A stretch of DNA of 64,000 nt from Clostridium sp. MD294 (GCF_000364165.2 NZ_CP097810.1:2544130-2608129), one strand, 5' to 3'. Positions 25,900 to 36,314 are shown, counted from the first letter of the stretch. A program made the numbers and translations. Notes: generated by a model not told the origin, from the letters alone.

Positions 25900-26820
25900 T
25901 TATTTATTTAACAATTCTTTTTCAATTCTTTCTCTTGCTTCTGGGGCTTGTTTATTCATTTTTTCTGGAAAACCAAACATAGATACACAAGCAATATTGT
26001 CTCCGCCTGCTTTTGGAGCATTAGGTTTTAATTGTTTATTTGCAAAATCCATTTCTCTCAATGTTTGGAATATACCATCAAAATCAACATCGCCTTCTCC
26101 CATTGCTAAATGTTGATGCACTGTAACATCTGCTTTTCCTCTACCATTTAACCATGGTGGATTTAATATATAACGACAATCTAATGTTTGATTAAAAGTA
26201 TCTGCAAATAATACATGTGTTAATTCATCACCTGCATAGCGAAGCATAGAACGCACATCACCTTTTCCCTCATCATAGAAAAATCCGTGAGGAGAAGAAT
26301 AAACATATCCTAAATTTTTGGAGCGGAAAGATTTTACCATGTCACAAGTTTCATTGTTTAATTCACAAAAATCATATGGGTGCGATTGTATTTCTACTCT
26401 AATCCCTTCTTTTTCAATAATAGGAAGCAACTCTTCCATAGATTTAAACCACATACCATTACAAATTTCCTGCTGATTTGGGTCACCCGACAATTCTGTA
26501 TTAATAACCTGTACCCCCATATCTGCTGCAATTTGTATCATTCTTTTCCAATTTGCTACAGCAAATTGTCTTTGTTCTTCTGTAGGACCTGACCAACGAT
26601 ACACTACAATAAAAGAAGAAATTTCAACACCAGTTTCTTTTAATGCTTTCCTGTATTCCATTTCACATTCTTTGGAAAACAAAGGGTGTTTATAAAATGG
26701 ATTAATGCGAGGATGAGGAGATTGTTCAATATATTTATAGCCCCAATCGGCAACTTGGTGTACCATTCTATTGATGTCCATTTGTTTTGCTAATACATCA
26801 ACGTCAAATGCTATTTTCAT
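25900..26820 (-). CDS. iolH: Sugar-phosphate isomerase/epimerase-type TIM barrel, IolH-like
   Basis: 306 aa. Starts MKIAFDVDVLAKQMDINRMV, then VADWGYKYIEQSPHPRINPF. The TIM-barrel metal ligands are in INTELSGDP, VEIQSHPYD and HVLFADTFNQT. The N terminus matches IolH proteins of inositol clusters. Exact reaction of IolH is not settled; a role with inositol isomers or a pathway intermediate is likely. Last gene of the iolG operon. Confidence 0.8.
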   Translation of the reverse strand: MKIAFDVDVLAKQMDINRMVHQVADWGYKYIEQSPHPRINPFYKHPLFSKECEMEYRKALKETGVEISSFIVVYRWSGPTEEQRQFAVANWKRMIQIAADMGVQVINTELSGDPNQQEICNGMWFKSMEELLPIIEKEGIRVEIQSHPYDFCELNNETCDMVKSFRSKNLGYVYSSPHGFFYDEGKGDVRSMLRYAGDELTHVLFADTFNQTLDCRYILNPPWLNGRGKADVTVHQHLAMGEGDVDFDGIFQTLREMDFANKQLKPNAPKAGGDNIACVSMFGFPEKMNKQAPEARERIEKELLNK

Positions 26821-26833
26821 AAATCATACCTCC

Positions 26834-27730
26834 TTAAAGACCAGTTTTTTCTGCAATATATTTTCTTGCTTTTAAAGCATATTCTAAAGGATTCGCTTTT
26901 GCTGGGTCTTGTTCTGCCTCTACTACAACAAAACCTTCATAATTAGCATCTTCCAATACTTCAAAAATTGGCTCAAAGTTTACATCACCATCTCCGGGAA
27001 CGGTAAAAACACCTTCTCGTACTCCTTTTAAAAAGCTCCATTTTTCTTTTTTGGATTTTTCAACCATATCACTGCGAATATCTTTTAAATGTACATGTTT
27101 TACACGATTTACATATTTTTTTAATACTTTTACAGGGTCTATTCCTGCAAATGATAAATGTCCGCTATCAAACAATAAATATACCAATTCTGGATTTACC
27201 ATTTCCATAAATTTATCAATTTCTTGTTCTGTTTGTACCACTGTACCCATATGATGATGGAATGTCAATGTCATGCCTTTGTCTTTGGCAATTTTTCCTA
27301 ACTTATTTAATCCATCCGTTAATAATTTCCATTCCTCGTTATTCATTATGTATTTGCCTTCCCAAACAGGTTGGTCTAATTTTCCTTGTATACTGTAACT
27401 TTGTTCTGAAACACCTATTACTTTCGCTCCCATAGTATGTAAAAAGTCTATTGCCTTGATAAACTCTTTTTCTGTTTGTTCATATGGTTTTGAAATCAAA
27501 AAAGAAGAAAACCATTGATTACATATTTCTATCTTTCTCATATCTAAAGCCTTTTTTAAAACAACAGTATCTGTAGGATATTTTCCACCTACCTCTGAAC
27601 CTGTAAATCCTGCAAGTGCCATTTCACTAACGCACTGTTCAAAAGTATTTTCTTTTCCCAAATCTGGCATATCATCATTTGTCCATGCAATCGGAGCAAT
27701 GCCCAATTTCACTTTATTTTTATCTAACAT
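26834..27730 (-). CDS. iolE: 2-keto-myo-inositol dehydratase
   Basis: 298 aa. [18 protein letters not shown] at the start, [11 protein letters not shown], then [13 protein letters not shown] and [11 protein letters not shown] hold the metal ligands of the family. Dehydrates 2-keto-myo-inositol to THcHDO. 13 bases before iolH and 7 after the transporter gene. Confidence 0.94.
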   Translation of the reverse strand: MLDKNKVKLGIAPIAWTNDDMPDLGKENTFEQCVSEMALAGFTGSEVGGKYPTDTVVLKKALDMRKIEICNQWFSSFLISKPYEQTEKEFIKAIDFLHTMGAKVIGVSEQSYSIQGKLDQPVWEGKYIMNNEEWKLLTDGLNKLGKIAKDKGMTLTFHHHMGTVVQTEQEIDKFMEMVNPELVYLLFDSGHLSFAGIDPVKVLKKYVNRVKHVHLKDIRSDMVEKSKKEKWSFLKGVREGVFTVPGDGDVNFEPIFEVLEDANYEGFVVVEAEQDPAKANPLEYALKARKYIAEKTGL

Positions 27731-27737
27731 CGTTTTT

Positions 27738-29813
27738 TCACTCCATTTCTTTTTGTTTTATGTAATTCAATATCATATTTATGGCATTGTTTACTCCAAC
27801 TTTACCCACATTGATAACCATATCATAATATTGTGGGTCATTTCTTTGCGTTCCAGTAAACTTTTGATAATAATGATTTCTTTGTTCATCTCTTTTATCT
27901 AAGTCTTTTAAGCTTTCCTCTTTATAGTATTCTGCTGCTTCTTTTTGTCTATATTCATCATCAGCATACAAAAAAAAGGAATACGTATGCGGTTTATTTT
28001 CTAATATAAAATTAGCACATCTGCCTAAAAATACACCAGGTGATTTTACAGATAATTCTCTAATAATTTTTGTTTGTACCTTAAACATATCACTTGCTGT
28101 CAAATCTCCAGCAGTGCCTGCATTTCCATAGGCATAGGGTGAAAATGTAATTTCTTGCTGTTCATTATAGGAGTCAAAGTAGTTTTCAATATCTTTCATA
28201 GAATAGGAATCCATACCAAATTTTTCAGCCATAAGACATATAATTTGTCTATCATAAAGGCGGCAGTTTAATGCTTTTGAAACACCTTCTGCTACTTTTT
28301 TTCCACTTGCACCATATAAACGACCTATTGCAACATTGATTTCATTTCCATTTCTATCAGTATTTGTTTGTTGCTCTATATTTTCTAAATTTTTGCCTTC
28401 CCTTGCAATCAGTTCTCGCATCATTTTATCATATGTTTTATCTAATTTATAACAAGCAGCAATTAAAAACATGATAACCCATATTGCGATAGGTACATAT
28501 AAATAAAAACCTTTGATTGCAGTGATTGCTTCAACTGTTTGTTCTGCTGCTGTTGCTTTTAATCCATCAAATGCAGCAAAAGAAAGAATAGCACCCATAA
28601 TCGCAGAAGTAAAACCAGAACCTGCTTTTTGTCCCATACTCATAGAGGAAAACATCAATCCTTCTACACGGACACCTGTTTTCCAATGTCCGTATTCTAT
28701 TGCATCACTTGGTAAAGAATATTGTGTTCCATAAAATGGTGCGATACCAAAGCCTCTCATAATACAAGTTAAAATTCCTAAAGGTACACTTGTAATATTT
28801 AAAAGGAATACAAGTTGTCCAGCGATACCTAATATACAACCTGCACAAATTAAATTTCGTTTTCCATATTTCGGAAGTATTTTCGGCAGCATGGCAATCC
28901 CAATAATGGTTGCTATTTTTTCTGCTGCGGATAAAGGCATTACTAAATTAACATCATTTAAAACATATTGACAGTAATAGGTTAAATCTGTACCTATAAT
29001 AATTTGATAAGCAGTATAAAAAATCATAAGCCCTAAAGCAATTAAAAAATATCTATTTGTAATAGTTGCTTTAAAAGCTGTTAAAAATGGAATGTCAGAT
29101 TTTTGTTCTTGTGCCGCTGCTTTTACCCTCTCTGTACAAGTACAATATGTATTGATTAACACAAATACAGAAACAGTTGCATAAACAGCAGTCACAATAA
29201 TCCATGCGGCTTGTGTGTTATGGATAAGTGCAGCAACTTGATTTATGATAGGTAATGTAAATGCAGTAATTACCATACTTGCTGTAATGGATAATACCAT
29301 ACGAATATTACAAATGGTATCTCTTTCTTTTCTGTCACGACTCATCAAAGAGCCTAAAGCATGAAATGGTTGGCTGATTGCAGTATATACTACTGTATTC
29401 ATAATGTTATAAGTGACAAAAGCATAGATTATTTTTCCCATATCACCCACATTTGGCATGGTAAACAATAAAATTGCAGCCAAAGCATAAGGAATGGCAA
29501 GTCTTAATATCCATATTCTTGCCTTTCCATATTTTGAATGGGTACGGTCAATAATGGTTCCCATAAGCACATCAGAAAAACCATCAAACACCCTAGACAA
29601 AAGCATTATCATACCAACAGAACCAGACGAAATTCCTACAACATTAGTATAAAAATATATTAACAATGTGGTCGTCATAGTATACATCAATGTTAATGCA
29701 GGGTCACCAAAACAATATGACAGCTTTTCTGACAATGGTACTTTAATAAACTCATTCATATCTTTGCCTTTTTGTTTAAAGTTTAATAATTCTGGAATAC
29801 CTCCTTGTACCAT
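27738..29813 (-). CDS. GPH/MelB-type sugar transporter fused to a cytidylate-kinase-like domain
   Basis: 691 aa from ATG at 29813 (GGAGGGG seven bases upstream; the TTG five codons earlier lies inside that RBS). Residues about 19-470 form a 12-segment GPH-family symporter: [40 protein letters not shown] with the cation-site Asp, and [19 protein letters not shown]. The last 200 residues (27741-28340) are a soluble cytidylate-kinase-like domain: [20 protein letters not shown] in place of the usual GRQYGSGG loop, then LYDRQI and [10 protein letters not shown]. Such kinase domains normally stand alone. The fusion lies inside the inositol operon, so uptake of inositol is likely. Whether the kinase part acts on substrate or on signalling is unknown. 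Confidence 0.9.
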   Translation of the reverse strand: MVQGGIPELLNFKQKGKDMNEFIKVPLSEKLSYCFGDPALTLMYTMTTTLLIYFYTNVVGISSGSVGMIMLLSRVFDGFSDVLMGTIIDRTHSKYGKARIWILRLAIPYALAAILLFTMPNVGDMGKIIYAFVTYNIMNTVVYTAISQPFHALGSLMSRDRKERDTICNIRMVLSITASMVITAFTLPIINQVAALIHNTQAAWIIVTAVYATVSVFVLINTYCTCTERVKAAAQEQKSDIPFLTAFKATITNRYFLIALGLMIFYTAYQIIIGTDLTYYCQYVLNDVNLVMPLSAAEKIATIIGIAMLPKILPKYGKRNLICAGCILGIAGQLVFLLNITSVPLGILTCIMRGFGIAPFYGTQYSLPSDAIEYGHWKTGVRVEGLMFSSMSMGQKAGSGFTSAIMGAILSFAAFDGLKATAAEQTVEAITAIKGFYLYVPIAIWVIMFLIAACYKLDKTYDKMMRELIAREGKNLENIEQQTNTDRNGNEINVAIGRLYGASGKKVAEGVSKALNCRLYDRQIICLMAEKFGMDSYSMKDIENYFDSYNEQQEITFSPYAYGNAGTAGDLTASDMFKVQTKIIRELSVKSPGVFLGRCANFILENKPHTYSFFLYADDEYRQKEAAEYYKEESLKDLDKRDEQRNHYYQKFTGTQRNDPQYYDMVINVGKVGVNNAINMILNYIKQKEME

Positions 29814-29842
29814 ACATTTCCCCTCCAATCATTTTTTATTAA

Positions 29843-29876
29843 TACGACTGCCTTAGACAAAAGGCAGCCGTTTTTT
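29843..29876. terminator. Hairpin between iolI and the transporter gene
   Basis: CTGCCTT pairs with AAGGCAG, with a T-run on the + side. For the minus-strand operon the downstream side lacks a U-run, so it may mark an mRNA processing or partial attenuation point. Confidence 0.5.
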
Positions 29877-29878
29877 AT

Positions 29879-30712
29879 TTATCCAAAATATTTTTTTACA
29901 AATTTCTTTGTTACTTCAGCAGCCTTTTTTACATTTTCTTCATGAGACATTGCATAGTATTCAGGACGGAATTCTTCAATGGTACATACACCATCAAAAC
30001 CAATTTGTTTCAAAGCGGAAGCAATGCCAGCATGGTCAACAACGCCTTCTTCTGGCCATAAACGCTTGTCATCTCCGCAAGAGCCTAAAGGCAAATCTTC
30101 ACAATCATTTAAATGATAAGCAAATATTTTATTTCCATCTGCTGCTTTTAAATCTTCTAATTTAGAGCACATTTCATGAAAATGGAAGGTATCTACTGTA
30201 ATTCCAACATTAGGACGGTCAACTGCTTTTACAACGTCATAAGCTGTACCAAATTGATTAATAGAGCAGTTTGGTGCACCACAAAATTCAAGTGATATTT
30301 TCATATCATTTCCAACTTTATCAGAAAGATAACGCAATCTTTCTACAGCTTCTGCTTTGATTTCACTGACAGATTTATCTTTTACATCAAAAGAAGGTAC
30401 TGTAATCAACATTTTCATGCCGATTGCCTTGGAAACTTCCATAATAAAGTCTACTTCCTCATCAATTTCTTTTTCTCCAGCTTTATCTCTTTGGTTAAAG
30501 AAAATCAAAGTATTATATGCCCATGGTTTTAAATGGTGACTTTGAAACCAATTTGCTAAATTTTCTAATGTATTTGTTTCTAAATATTCTCTGATACAGT
30601 CAAAACGAATTTCTATGTAATCAAATCCATATTTTTCACACATTTCAAGGTCAGCAATCAAAGATTGTCCTTTACATTCTAATGCTGTCGCTTCATTAAA
30701 TCCTATTTTCAT
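29879..30712 (-). CDS. iolI: 2-keto-myo-inositol isomerase
   Basis: 277 aa. Starts MKIGFNEATALECKGQSL and continues MCEKYGFDYIEIRFDCIREY. Metal ligands in ISLEFCGAPNCSINQF, VDTFHFHEM and AYHLNDCEDLP, and the family end CTIEEFRPEYY. Matches IolI over its whole length. Interconverts 2-keto-myo-inositol and 1-keto-D-chiro-inositol, so D-chiro-inositol may enter the pathway. 14 bases after iolG. Confidence 0.93.
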   Translation of the reverse strand: MKIGFNEATALECKGQSLIADLEMCEKYGFDYIEIRFDCIREYLETNTLENLANWFQSHHLKPWAYNTLIFFNQRDKAGEKEIDEEVDFIMEVSKAIGMKMLITVPSFDVKDKSVSEIKAEAVERLRYLSDKVGNDMKISLEFCGAPNCSINQFGTAYDVVKAVDRPNVGITVDTFHFHEMCSKLEDLKAADGNKIFAYHLNDCEDLPLGSCGDDKRLWPEEGVVDHAGIASALKQIGFDGVCTIEEFRPEYYAMSHEENVKKAAEVTKKFVKKYFG

Positions 30713-30726
30713 ATTTCGCTTCCTCC

Positions 30727-31731
30727 TTATTTATAAAATTCTGGTTTTTCAACAGCTGCTTTAATGGTTTCAATGCCGCCTGTTTGTTGTGCTTTTACCA
30801 AAGCATCTGCAGTAATTGCTGCTAAATAGCCATCCCATGCGTTTGGTCCATTGATAACACCTTGTGCTGCATCATCAACCCAAGCCTGCACTTCTGCATC
30901 ATAAGCATCCTTAAATCTTACAAAACAGTCAGTATCTATTGTTGTAGCAACGGCTGCATTTTTACGAATACTTGGATAAATTGGAGATGGCATTTTAATT
31001 GCACCATCTTCACAAACTACTTCACAGTTAATATCGTATCCAAATTTACAATTTACAAATACTTCTACGTCAATACAAACTCCTTTTTTAGTACGAAGAA
31101 GCATAATTTGAGGGTCTTTCAACTCTGAATGAGAATATTTTGTTACTTTTGGTAATATTACTTGTGCAGATTCATATTCATCATCAACTAACCAATGTAA
31201 TACATCTATTTCATGAATTGCGGTATCGTGCACAGCCATAGGAGTGTTATAATTTGTTCCAACTTCTGGATTTCTATGTGTACAATGCAACATCAAAGGC
31301 TCGCCATATTCTCCAGAGATTAAAGCCTCTTTTACTTGCATATATCCTTTGTCATATCTTCTCATAAATCCTAATTGAATAAGATGTTTGCCTGCTTTTA
31401 CTTCTGCCTCTACTACTTTCAAGCAATCTTCTGCGGTTGTACACAGAGGCTTTTCACAAAAAATTCTTTTACCTGCCTTGATTGCTTCTAAAAGGGAATC
31501 AACATGAGCAAAACCAGGTGATACAATAAATACAGCATCTACATTACTATCATTGATTAGAGCGTTTGCATCTGTATAAACTTTTGCCCCACAGATTGCT
31601 GCTGCTTGTTTTGCACTTTCCTCAAAAACATCTGACACTGCTACCACTTGTGCCCCTTGAATTTTTTCTGTTAATCTTTTGATATGGTCTTTTCCCATTC
31701 CGCCACAACCAATTACACCTACATTTAACAT
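30727..31731 (-). CDS. iolG: myo-Inositol 2-dehydrogenase
   Basis: 334 aa, Gfo/Idh/MocA family. Rossmann start VGVIGCGGMGKDHIKRL, then FCEKPLCTTAEDC with the EKP motif, and HDTAIHEIDVLHWL with catalytic Asp and His. Oxidises inositol to 2-keto-myo-inositol with NAD. First gene of its operon. Confidence 0.93.
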   Translation of the reverse strand: MLNVGVIGCGGMGKDHIKRLTEKIQGAQVVAVSDVFEESAKQAAAICGAKVYTDANALINDSNVDAVFIVSPGFAHVDSLLEAIKAGKRIFCEKPLCTTAEDCLKVVEAEVKAGKHLIQLGFMRRYDKGYMQVKEALISGEYGEPLMLHCTHRNPEVGTNYNTPMAVHDTAIHEIDVLHWLVDDEYESAQVILPKVTKYSHSELKDPQIMLLRTKKGVCIDVEVFVNCKFGYDINCEVVCEDGAIKMPSPIYPSIRKNAAVATTIDTDCFVRFKDAYDAEVQAWVDDAAQGVINGPNAWDGYLAAITADALVKAQQTGGIETIKAAVEKPEFYK

Positions 31732-31783
31732 AACAAATTCCTCCTTTTATGATTTCTCTTACTTATTTTGTTTTGTTGTTGTT

Positions 31784-31813
31784 ATACTATCATATTTATG
31801 CACGTGAACGCAA
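31784..31813 (-). promoter_or_regulatory. Possible iolG promoter with an operator-like site
   Basis: Minus strand: TTGCGT (31813-31808), 18 bases, TAGTAT (31789-31784). TGCACGTGAACGCAA at 31799-31813 resembles the iolC operators but is less symmetric. Weaker than the iolC promoter. Confidence 0.5.
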
Positions 31814-31900
31814 TATGCCTTTTTCACAAGATATTCTGCTTTTTTTTATTAGATTTTACAATTCCCTATTTTATTATTTTATTTTTACTAAAAATAAAAT

Positions 31901-31963
31901 AAAATACTTGTTTATTATTGGTATAAATATCTATTTTTTCCCAATATGAAAAACAAGTATTTT
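31901..31963 (-). terminator. Large hairpin after the second LacI gene
   Basis: AAAATACTTGTTT (31901-31913) pairs with AAACAAGTATTTT (31951-31963), with an inner ATTGG/CCAAT pairing. On the minus strand T-rich sequence follows. Likely terminator of the regulator gene. Confidence 0.6.
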
Positions 31964-32011
31964 GTATTTTTATAAGAAATAAAAATGATTTATTATGTAC
32001 TCGTGCACATT

Positions 32012-33040
32012 TTATATGTTATACTTTGTTTTGATAAATATTTCTGTATATTGAAATTCATTTTTCGGTTCTTCTCCATAAAAAAATTTTCGAAATAAAG
32101 ATAGTACAGACTCATAACCTTGTGTATAAGCATCTTGTCCAATTAAAAAATTAATAGTACCATTTAAAAGCCAATGAATATTTTCTTCTATAAAATCATT
32201 TGCAATTACTTTTATTTCTTTTTCTTTTTGTGCATTTTTAATTGCTTTACAAACCCCTACAACACCAGAACCAGTAATATAAAATCCTCTAATATTTGTA
32301 TACTCTTTTAGAGCTTCTTCTGTAATTTTTTCCGCTACCCAATTATCATCATAGCCATATCTTACCCCTATAATTTTGATATCTGGATAACACAATTCTA
32401 TTTCCTCCACAAAGCTATTTGCTCTATTTTTTAAGGAAAGATTTTCTTCATAGCCAGAAATAATCATAATTTCTCCATTTCCATTTAAAATTTCTCCCAT
32501 CAGCCCAGCCGCAGTTTGTCCACTTTTTTTGGTATCCTGTCCAATAAAACAAATGCGAGAAGTATTTTCTAAGTCAGAATTAAATGTTAAAACAGGTATA
32601 TGATATTCTTCTGAAAACTGATTTATCGTTTGCATTAAATACCTGTCCTCTGAAGGAGAAAGTGCAATACTGCTTACATTGTTTTCTTTCATTTTTTCCA
32701 TAATAGATACTACTTCTCCAGCATTAATGCCATCTATTTTTTGTATATCAACTGTTGCACCTAAGTTTTCCACTTCTTTTTTGGCTGCTTCTAGTCCCTT
32801 TAAAACTTCCTGCATAAATGGCGTTTTTGCTGATTGTAATATAACACCTATTTTTATATTTTTTTTTGCCATAGCAAGTGCTCTACCAGCGAGGCTTGGC
32901 TGATAACCCAATTCTTTGGCAATCAGTTTAATTTTTTGTTCCACTTCTGGTTTAATGCGACCTCTGTTGTTTAATGCTCTATCAACTGTTCCTCTTGAAA
33001 CGCCGGCTAACTCTGCAATTTGTTGTAATGTAACTGCCAT
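32012..33040 (-). CDS. LacI-family transcriptional regulator (iol cluster, copy 2)
   Basis: 342 aa. HTH TLQQIAELAGVSRGTVDRAL and a ligand domain with VLTFNSDLENTSRICFIGQD, plus KKSGQTAAGLMGEIL. Close paralogue of the regulator at 24517 (same start, same end KTKYNx). Together they bracket the iol cluster. They may respond to different inositols or control different operons. Confidence 0.9.
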   Translation of the reverse strand: MAVTLQQIAELAGVSRGTVDRALNNRGRIKPEVEQKIKLIAKELGYQPSLAGRALAMAKKNIKIGVILQSAKTPFMQEVLKGLEAAKKEVENLGATVDIQKIDGINAGEVVSIMEKMKENNVSSIALSPSEDRYLMQTINQFSEEYHIPVLTFNSDLENTSRICFIGQDTKKSGQTAAGLMGEILNGNGEIMIISGYEENLSLKNRANSFVEEIELCYPDIKIIGVRYGYDDNWVAEKITEEALKEYTNIRGFYITGSGVVGVCKAIKNAQKEKEIKVIANDFIEENIHWLLNGTINFLIGQDAYTQGYESVLSLFRKFFYGEEPKNEFQYTEIFIKTKYNI

Positions 33041-33239
33041 TTTTTACACCTCTAATACTTCATAATTTTTATGTTTATTATAATACCAATATTTTTATAT
33101 TTCAATGTTACAATTTTTCTTTATTATTTTACTTCATAAATTTTTATTTTTAAATTTGACTTTCCTATTAAAAAAATTGCTTCAAAAAGATAATAATAGA
33201 GCTTAATCTTTTTGATAATTTTAAAATTCATTTTTGAAT

Positions 33240-33540
33240 GAATTAAAAATAAATATAAACATAAAAAATTGCATATAAACGAAGGTCTGCACCAATTGCA
33301 AGCAGGGGAAAGGGATATCCCTTTCCATGCTTATTGGGGCGTGTCTACGCTTCGCTCCGGTCGGTACTAAACGAATGTTCACTGGACATTCAGCACCTCC
33401 AAACCCCAAATGCAAATTTTTTTGAAATTTGCAAAACGCCTTCGGCGTGGCTTTTCCTTTTCTTGAAATGTCGTTTTTATTGTACTGTATATAAAAATTA
33501 CTATTAAAAGTAAAACCATTTTTGATAAAATTTTTAAGCA
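33240..33540 (+). repeat. Dispersed intergenic hairpin repeat, copy D
   Basis: Same landmarks as copies A-C. The first palindrome is perfect here (GGAAAGGGATATCCCTTTCC, 33306-33325), while the TGCTGAATGTC hairpin is partly broken on its left arm. Lies at the edge of native DNA, just before the integrase module. Confidence 0.85.
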
Positions 33541-33695
33541 AAAACTTTTAAAATAAAATTATTGGTAAAATTAGATTATCTCTTTAGAAGTTCTTATATG
33601 TCGGTATAGCCCGTATTCCCGGGCTTTTCCGGCATTTCAGATATGGAGAGAAGTTCACATATACTCTTATAATCCCTTATGTTTTCCCTCTGGGC

Positions 33696-33718
33696 AGTAG
33701 TAAAAAAGTAGTAAATTC
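33696..33718 (+). repeat. Left arm-type direct repeats for the integrase
   Basis: AGTAGTAAAAAAGTAGTAAA: two GTAGTAAA units 12 bases apart, ten bases after which the int gene ends. The same pair stands at the right end (42810-42833), as in Tn916-family DR2 sites. Confidence 0.7.
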
Positions 33719-33727
33719 TGCTGACGA

Positions 33728-34921
33728 CTATGCAATCAGTCTTTCCATTTCAGCCCTTGCGGAAGCGAATGTTGCGTGTGCGTAATAGTTCAGCGTCATT
33801 GTGATATTGGAGTGTTCCATGATATACTGTAACGCTTTCGGGTTCATTCCGGCATTGGCTAAGTTGGTGCAGAACGTATGGCGCAGGGTGTGGGGTGTCA
33901 TTACTTTGGGTAAGGCTTCCTCATGGCACTTGTTGTACTTCTTTGCAAGCCCCCGGAACATGGTCGCATAGTTCACATTCGTTTTTGGGCAACCGTCCCG
34001 GTTAAGGAAAAGGAAATTGCTGTAACCGTCAATGGTGGTCGTTTTCGCTCCCCTGCAGTTATCCAACACGCGCCCCAACGCTTCATACACTTTTTCACTC
34101 ATTGGAATTTGTCTGATACCGCTCTGTGTTTTGGGCTTCTCTATGTAGTAGCCTGTTTCCGCGCTCCGTAAAAGCTGGTGGTCTACATTGATTACCCGGT
34201 TTTCAAAGTCAAGATCAGTTTCAGTCAACCCGCAGAGTTCGGAAATCCTAAGCCCTGTCCCCAGCAGTATGATAACTTCATCACGGTATTTCTGATAGAC
34301 GCTATCATTTTGCATAAAGCATAAAAGGCTTTCTTCCTGTTCCGCTGTGAGAGGTACTTTCGGCTCTGTGTCGTCCTCGATCACGGTGTTTAGCTGGAAG
34401 TCAAAGGGGTTCTTCCTTATACAGTCGTCCTGTATCGCTGTGTAAAAAGCAGCTTTCAGAGAACGCTTGTCATTGCTTATGGTCTTGTAGGATATTCCCT
34501 TTTCTTTCATGCGCAACGCCCATTCTTTCGCGTCGGACAGCTTCACACTGTCAATGGGGCAGGGACCAAGTTTATCCGCTTCCAGCAGCTTCATCAGCCG
34601 TTCGCGCCCCTTTGTGGTGTTATGCCTTACGTTCCCTCGGTGGCGGTTCTGCTTCGCGTAAAGCTCGCAGACGGTCATTTTCTTTCCGGTCGTGTCTATC
34701 CCATCGTCAAGGTCTTTCTGTATCTCTTTTTCCTTTTCTCTAAGGGATATATCGTCACGCTTTCCGGCAGGGGTCTTGTCCGTAGGCACTAACTTCCACG
34801 CATAGACAAATTGCACTTTACCAAAAGTATCGGTATATTTGTAAGCATATCTCCCGTCTTTTCTCTGGCTCTCTCCCGAACGCAAAATGCGGTTTTTATT
34901 ATCACGTCTTTTCTCCGACAT
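33728..34921 (-). CDS. int: Tn916-family tyrosine integrase
   Basis: 397 aa from ATG at 34921 with AGAAAGGAG upstream. The N-terminal arm-binding part MSEKRRDNKNRILRSGESQR is typical of Tn916 Int. Catalytic residues: Arg in LLGTGLRISELCGL, HTLRHTFCTNLANAG (H-x-x-R), His in IMEHSNITMTLNYYAHAT and the Tyr in NYYAH. It cuts and joins element ends during insertion and excision. Gene end is about 30 bases from the arm sites. Confidence 0.95.
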   Translation of the reverse strand: MSEKRRDNKNRILRSGESQRKDGRYAYKYTDTFGKVQFVYAWKLVPTDKTPAGKRDDISLREKEKEIQKDLDDGIDTTGKKMTVCELYAKQNRHRGNVRHNTTKGRERLMKLLEADKLGPCPIDSVKLSDAKEWALRMKEKGISYKTISNDKRSLKAAFYTAIQDDCIRKNPFDFQLNTVIEDDTEPKVPLTAEQEESLLCFMQNDSVYQKYRDEVIILLGTGLRISELCGLTETDLDFENRVINVDHQLLRSAETGYYIEKPKTQSGIRQIPMSEKVYEALGRVLDNCRGAKTTTIDGYSNFLFLNRDGCPKTNVNYATMFRGLAKKYNKCHEEALPKVMTPHTLRHTFCTNLANAGMNPKALQYIMEHSNITMTLNYYAHATFASARAEMERLIA

Positions 34922-35049
34922 TGTTTTTGCTCCTTTCTGTGTCGGAAAGAGCCTTGATATGCCTGTATTTATTATAGCAGATTTAAAGATTATTTCCACT
35001 GTCTTTTTTACTGAATTGCGTCCAACACACCACTTTTTGTTTTCTTTCT

Positions 35050-35163
35050 TGTTACGCTTTAGAACGCTATTTCCGGGGGTAGGAATATAAATCCTTATCT
35101 CCTGTCAATTCCATGTCTGCAAGCCGCCAAAAACAAGCTGAAAAGACTCCCTACTGCGTAACA
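35050..35163 (+). repeat. 114-bp repeat with TGTTACGC/GCGTAACA ends, copy 1
   Basis: Starts TGTTACGCTTTAGAACGC, ends TACTGCGTAACA. Exactly 114 bp, like the copies at 42541 and 53524 (the latter inverted). Shared inner block ATAAATCCTT. Lies between int and the Orf8-like gene. Confidence 0.75.
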
Positions 35164-35236
35164 AACTCCATAATAAATTGAGGGCGAAAGCAGTTTACTG
35201 ATTTCACCCTCTTGACTGCCCAACAGCAAAGGCGGG

Positions 35237-35284
35237 AAAAGCTGTCAAGGGCGCGTAGCGCGAAGTTTACCCTTGACAGCTTTT
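35237..35284. terminator. Strong hairpin between Orf8-like gene and int
   Basis: AAAAGCTGTCAAGGG pairs perfectly with CCCTTGACAGCTTTT; an inner GCGCG/CGCG pairing adds to it. T-run on both strands. Confidence 0.85.
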
Positions 35285-35301
35285 CCTGTCTTTGCTACTT
35301 C

Positions 35302-35505
35302 CTATCGGTCGAAGCGGAATTTCAATATGGATTCTGTTAATCTTGCTTTTAATCTGTCCTGTGTATCGTCATTGATGCGCCCTTTGTACATAGACAGATA
35401 TTTGATGTGCGCGGTGTAATGCCGCAACACTTCCTCTACCGCTTCCGGCTCTCCAGCAACGGCTTTTTCGATCACTTCAAAAGGTATCAGCTTCTTGTTC
35501 CTCAT
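35302..35505 (-). CDS. Tn916 Orf8-like helix-turn-helix protein
   Basis: 67 aa. LIPFEVIEKAVAGEPEAVEE then YTAHIKYLSMYKG and RLTESILKFRFD: the conjugative-transposon HTH (HTH_16) family. Overlaps the end of the sigma-like gene by 29 bases. In Tn916 this pair activates transcription towards xis-int. Confidence 0.85.
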   Translation of the reverse strand: MRNKKLIPFEVIEKAVAGEPEAVEEVLRHYTAHIKYLSMYKGRINDDTQDRLKARLTESILKFRFDR

Positions 35506-35935
35506 ATCCCAATTCCTCCCATTCTTTCCGTAGCTGTTTCAGTGCAACATTTCTCCTGCGGTTTATTGAACTTCTGCAACGTCCGTACAGCCTGCCGATT
35601 GCTTCGTCACGATAACCGAGGAAGTAATAAAGCAACAGGACTTCCCGCCTTAAATGCGGCAATCTTGATAATGCTATTGCCAGCCGTTCATCATCAACGA
35701 TAACTTCCTTTTCCAACACAAGAAATACAGTTGGCTTGTCCTGCTTTTCAAAATAGCTGTCCATAGCGGACGGTTCAAAATGTTTCTCTGACATCAGATA
35801 GTCAAGGGATATTTCCCTTTCCTCTTTTCGTTTCAAATCCCGCCAAGCGTTGATTGCTTCATGGCGCAGGACAATCTTACAGAACGCATTGAACGCATAC
35901 TCGATATGTTCCATGAACCTTTCAGAATATCTCAT
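35477..35935 (-). CDS. Tn916 Orf7-like sigma-70-type regulator
   Basis: 152 aa. C-terminal sigma region 4: LSRLPHLRREVLLLYYFLGY, then RDEAIGRLYGRCRSSINRRR. RBS AAGGGGGTGAG. A conjugation-element sigma-like factor; same arrangement with the Orf8-like gene as in IME2 (48619-49273). Confidence 0.88.
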   Translation of the reverse strand: MRYSERFMEHIEYAFNAFCKIVLRHEAINAWRDLKRKEEREISLDYLMSEKHFEPSAMDSYFEKQDKPTVFLVLEKEVIVDDERLAIALSRLPHLRREVLLLYYFLGYRDEAIGRLYGRCRSSINRRRNVALKQLRKEWEELGYEEQEADTF

Positions 35936-36148
35936 TTTCTCTCACCCCCTTTCTTCCCAGTAGGGGGCTATTACAGCAAACACCCATACAACAAAAAGCT
36001 GCACAGGCATTTGGGTAATATGAGTTATTAAGACATATTAAATGATATAATAGTTCATACTCATAGGCAAAAAATCCCGTTTCGCAAGACAGAATTTTTT
36101 TAACAAATCAATGACTGATGAATTTTGCTGATACAGTTTGCATTTCAT

Positions 36149-36306
36149 GGCGGCTAACTCCTTTAGCCGCCATATCTTTAGGCAAAGATTCTCACTTCTT
36201 TAGTAAAAGAAACGGCGGCTTTGATTTTCCCAAAGCCGCCGTTTAATGATAGGCGTGTGAAAAGACCTCTGCTTGACGACGGCTTTTTTTCTTTTGCCGT
36301 CGTGCG
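36149..36306. terminator. Three consecutive GC-rich hairpins
   Basis: TGGCGGCTAA/TTAGCCGCCA (36149), ACGGCGGCTTTG/CAAAGCCGCCGT (36211-36242) and GACGGC/GCCGTC with a T-run (36278-36303). They fill the gap between cargo and the sigma-like gene and should insulate the cargo operon. The remainder of 35936-36148 shows no gene. Confidence 0.75.
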
Positions 36307-36314
36307 GCAGATTA

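Noticed and set aside
33041..33239. Possible gene between the second LacI gene and repeat copy D
   Set aside because: No frame of useful length and no RBS; AT-rich intergenic DNA.
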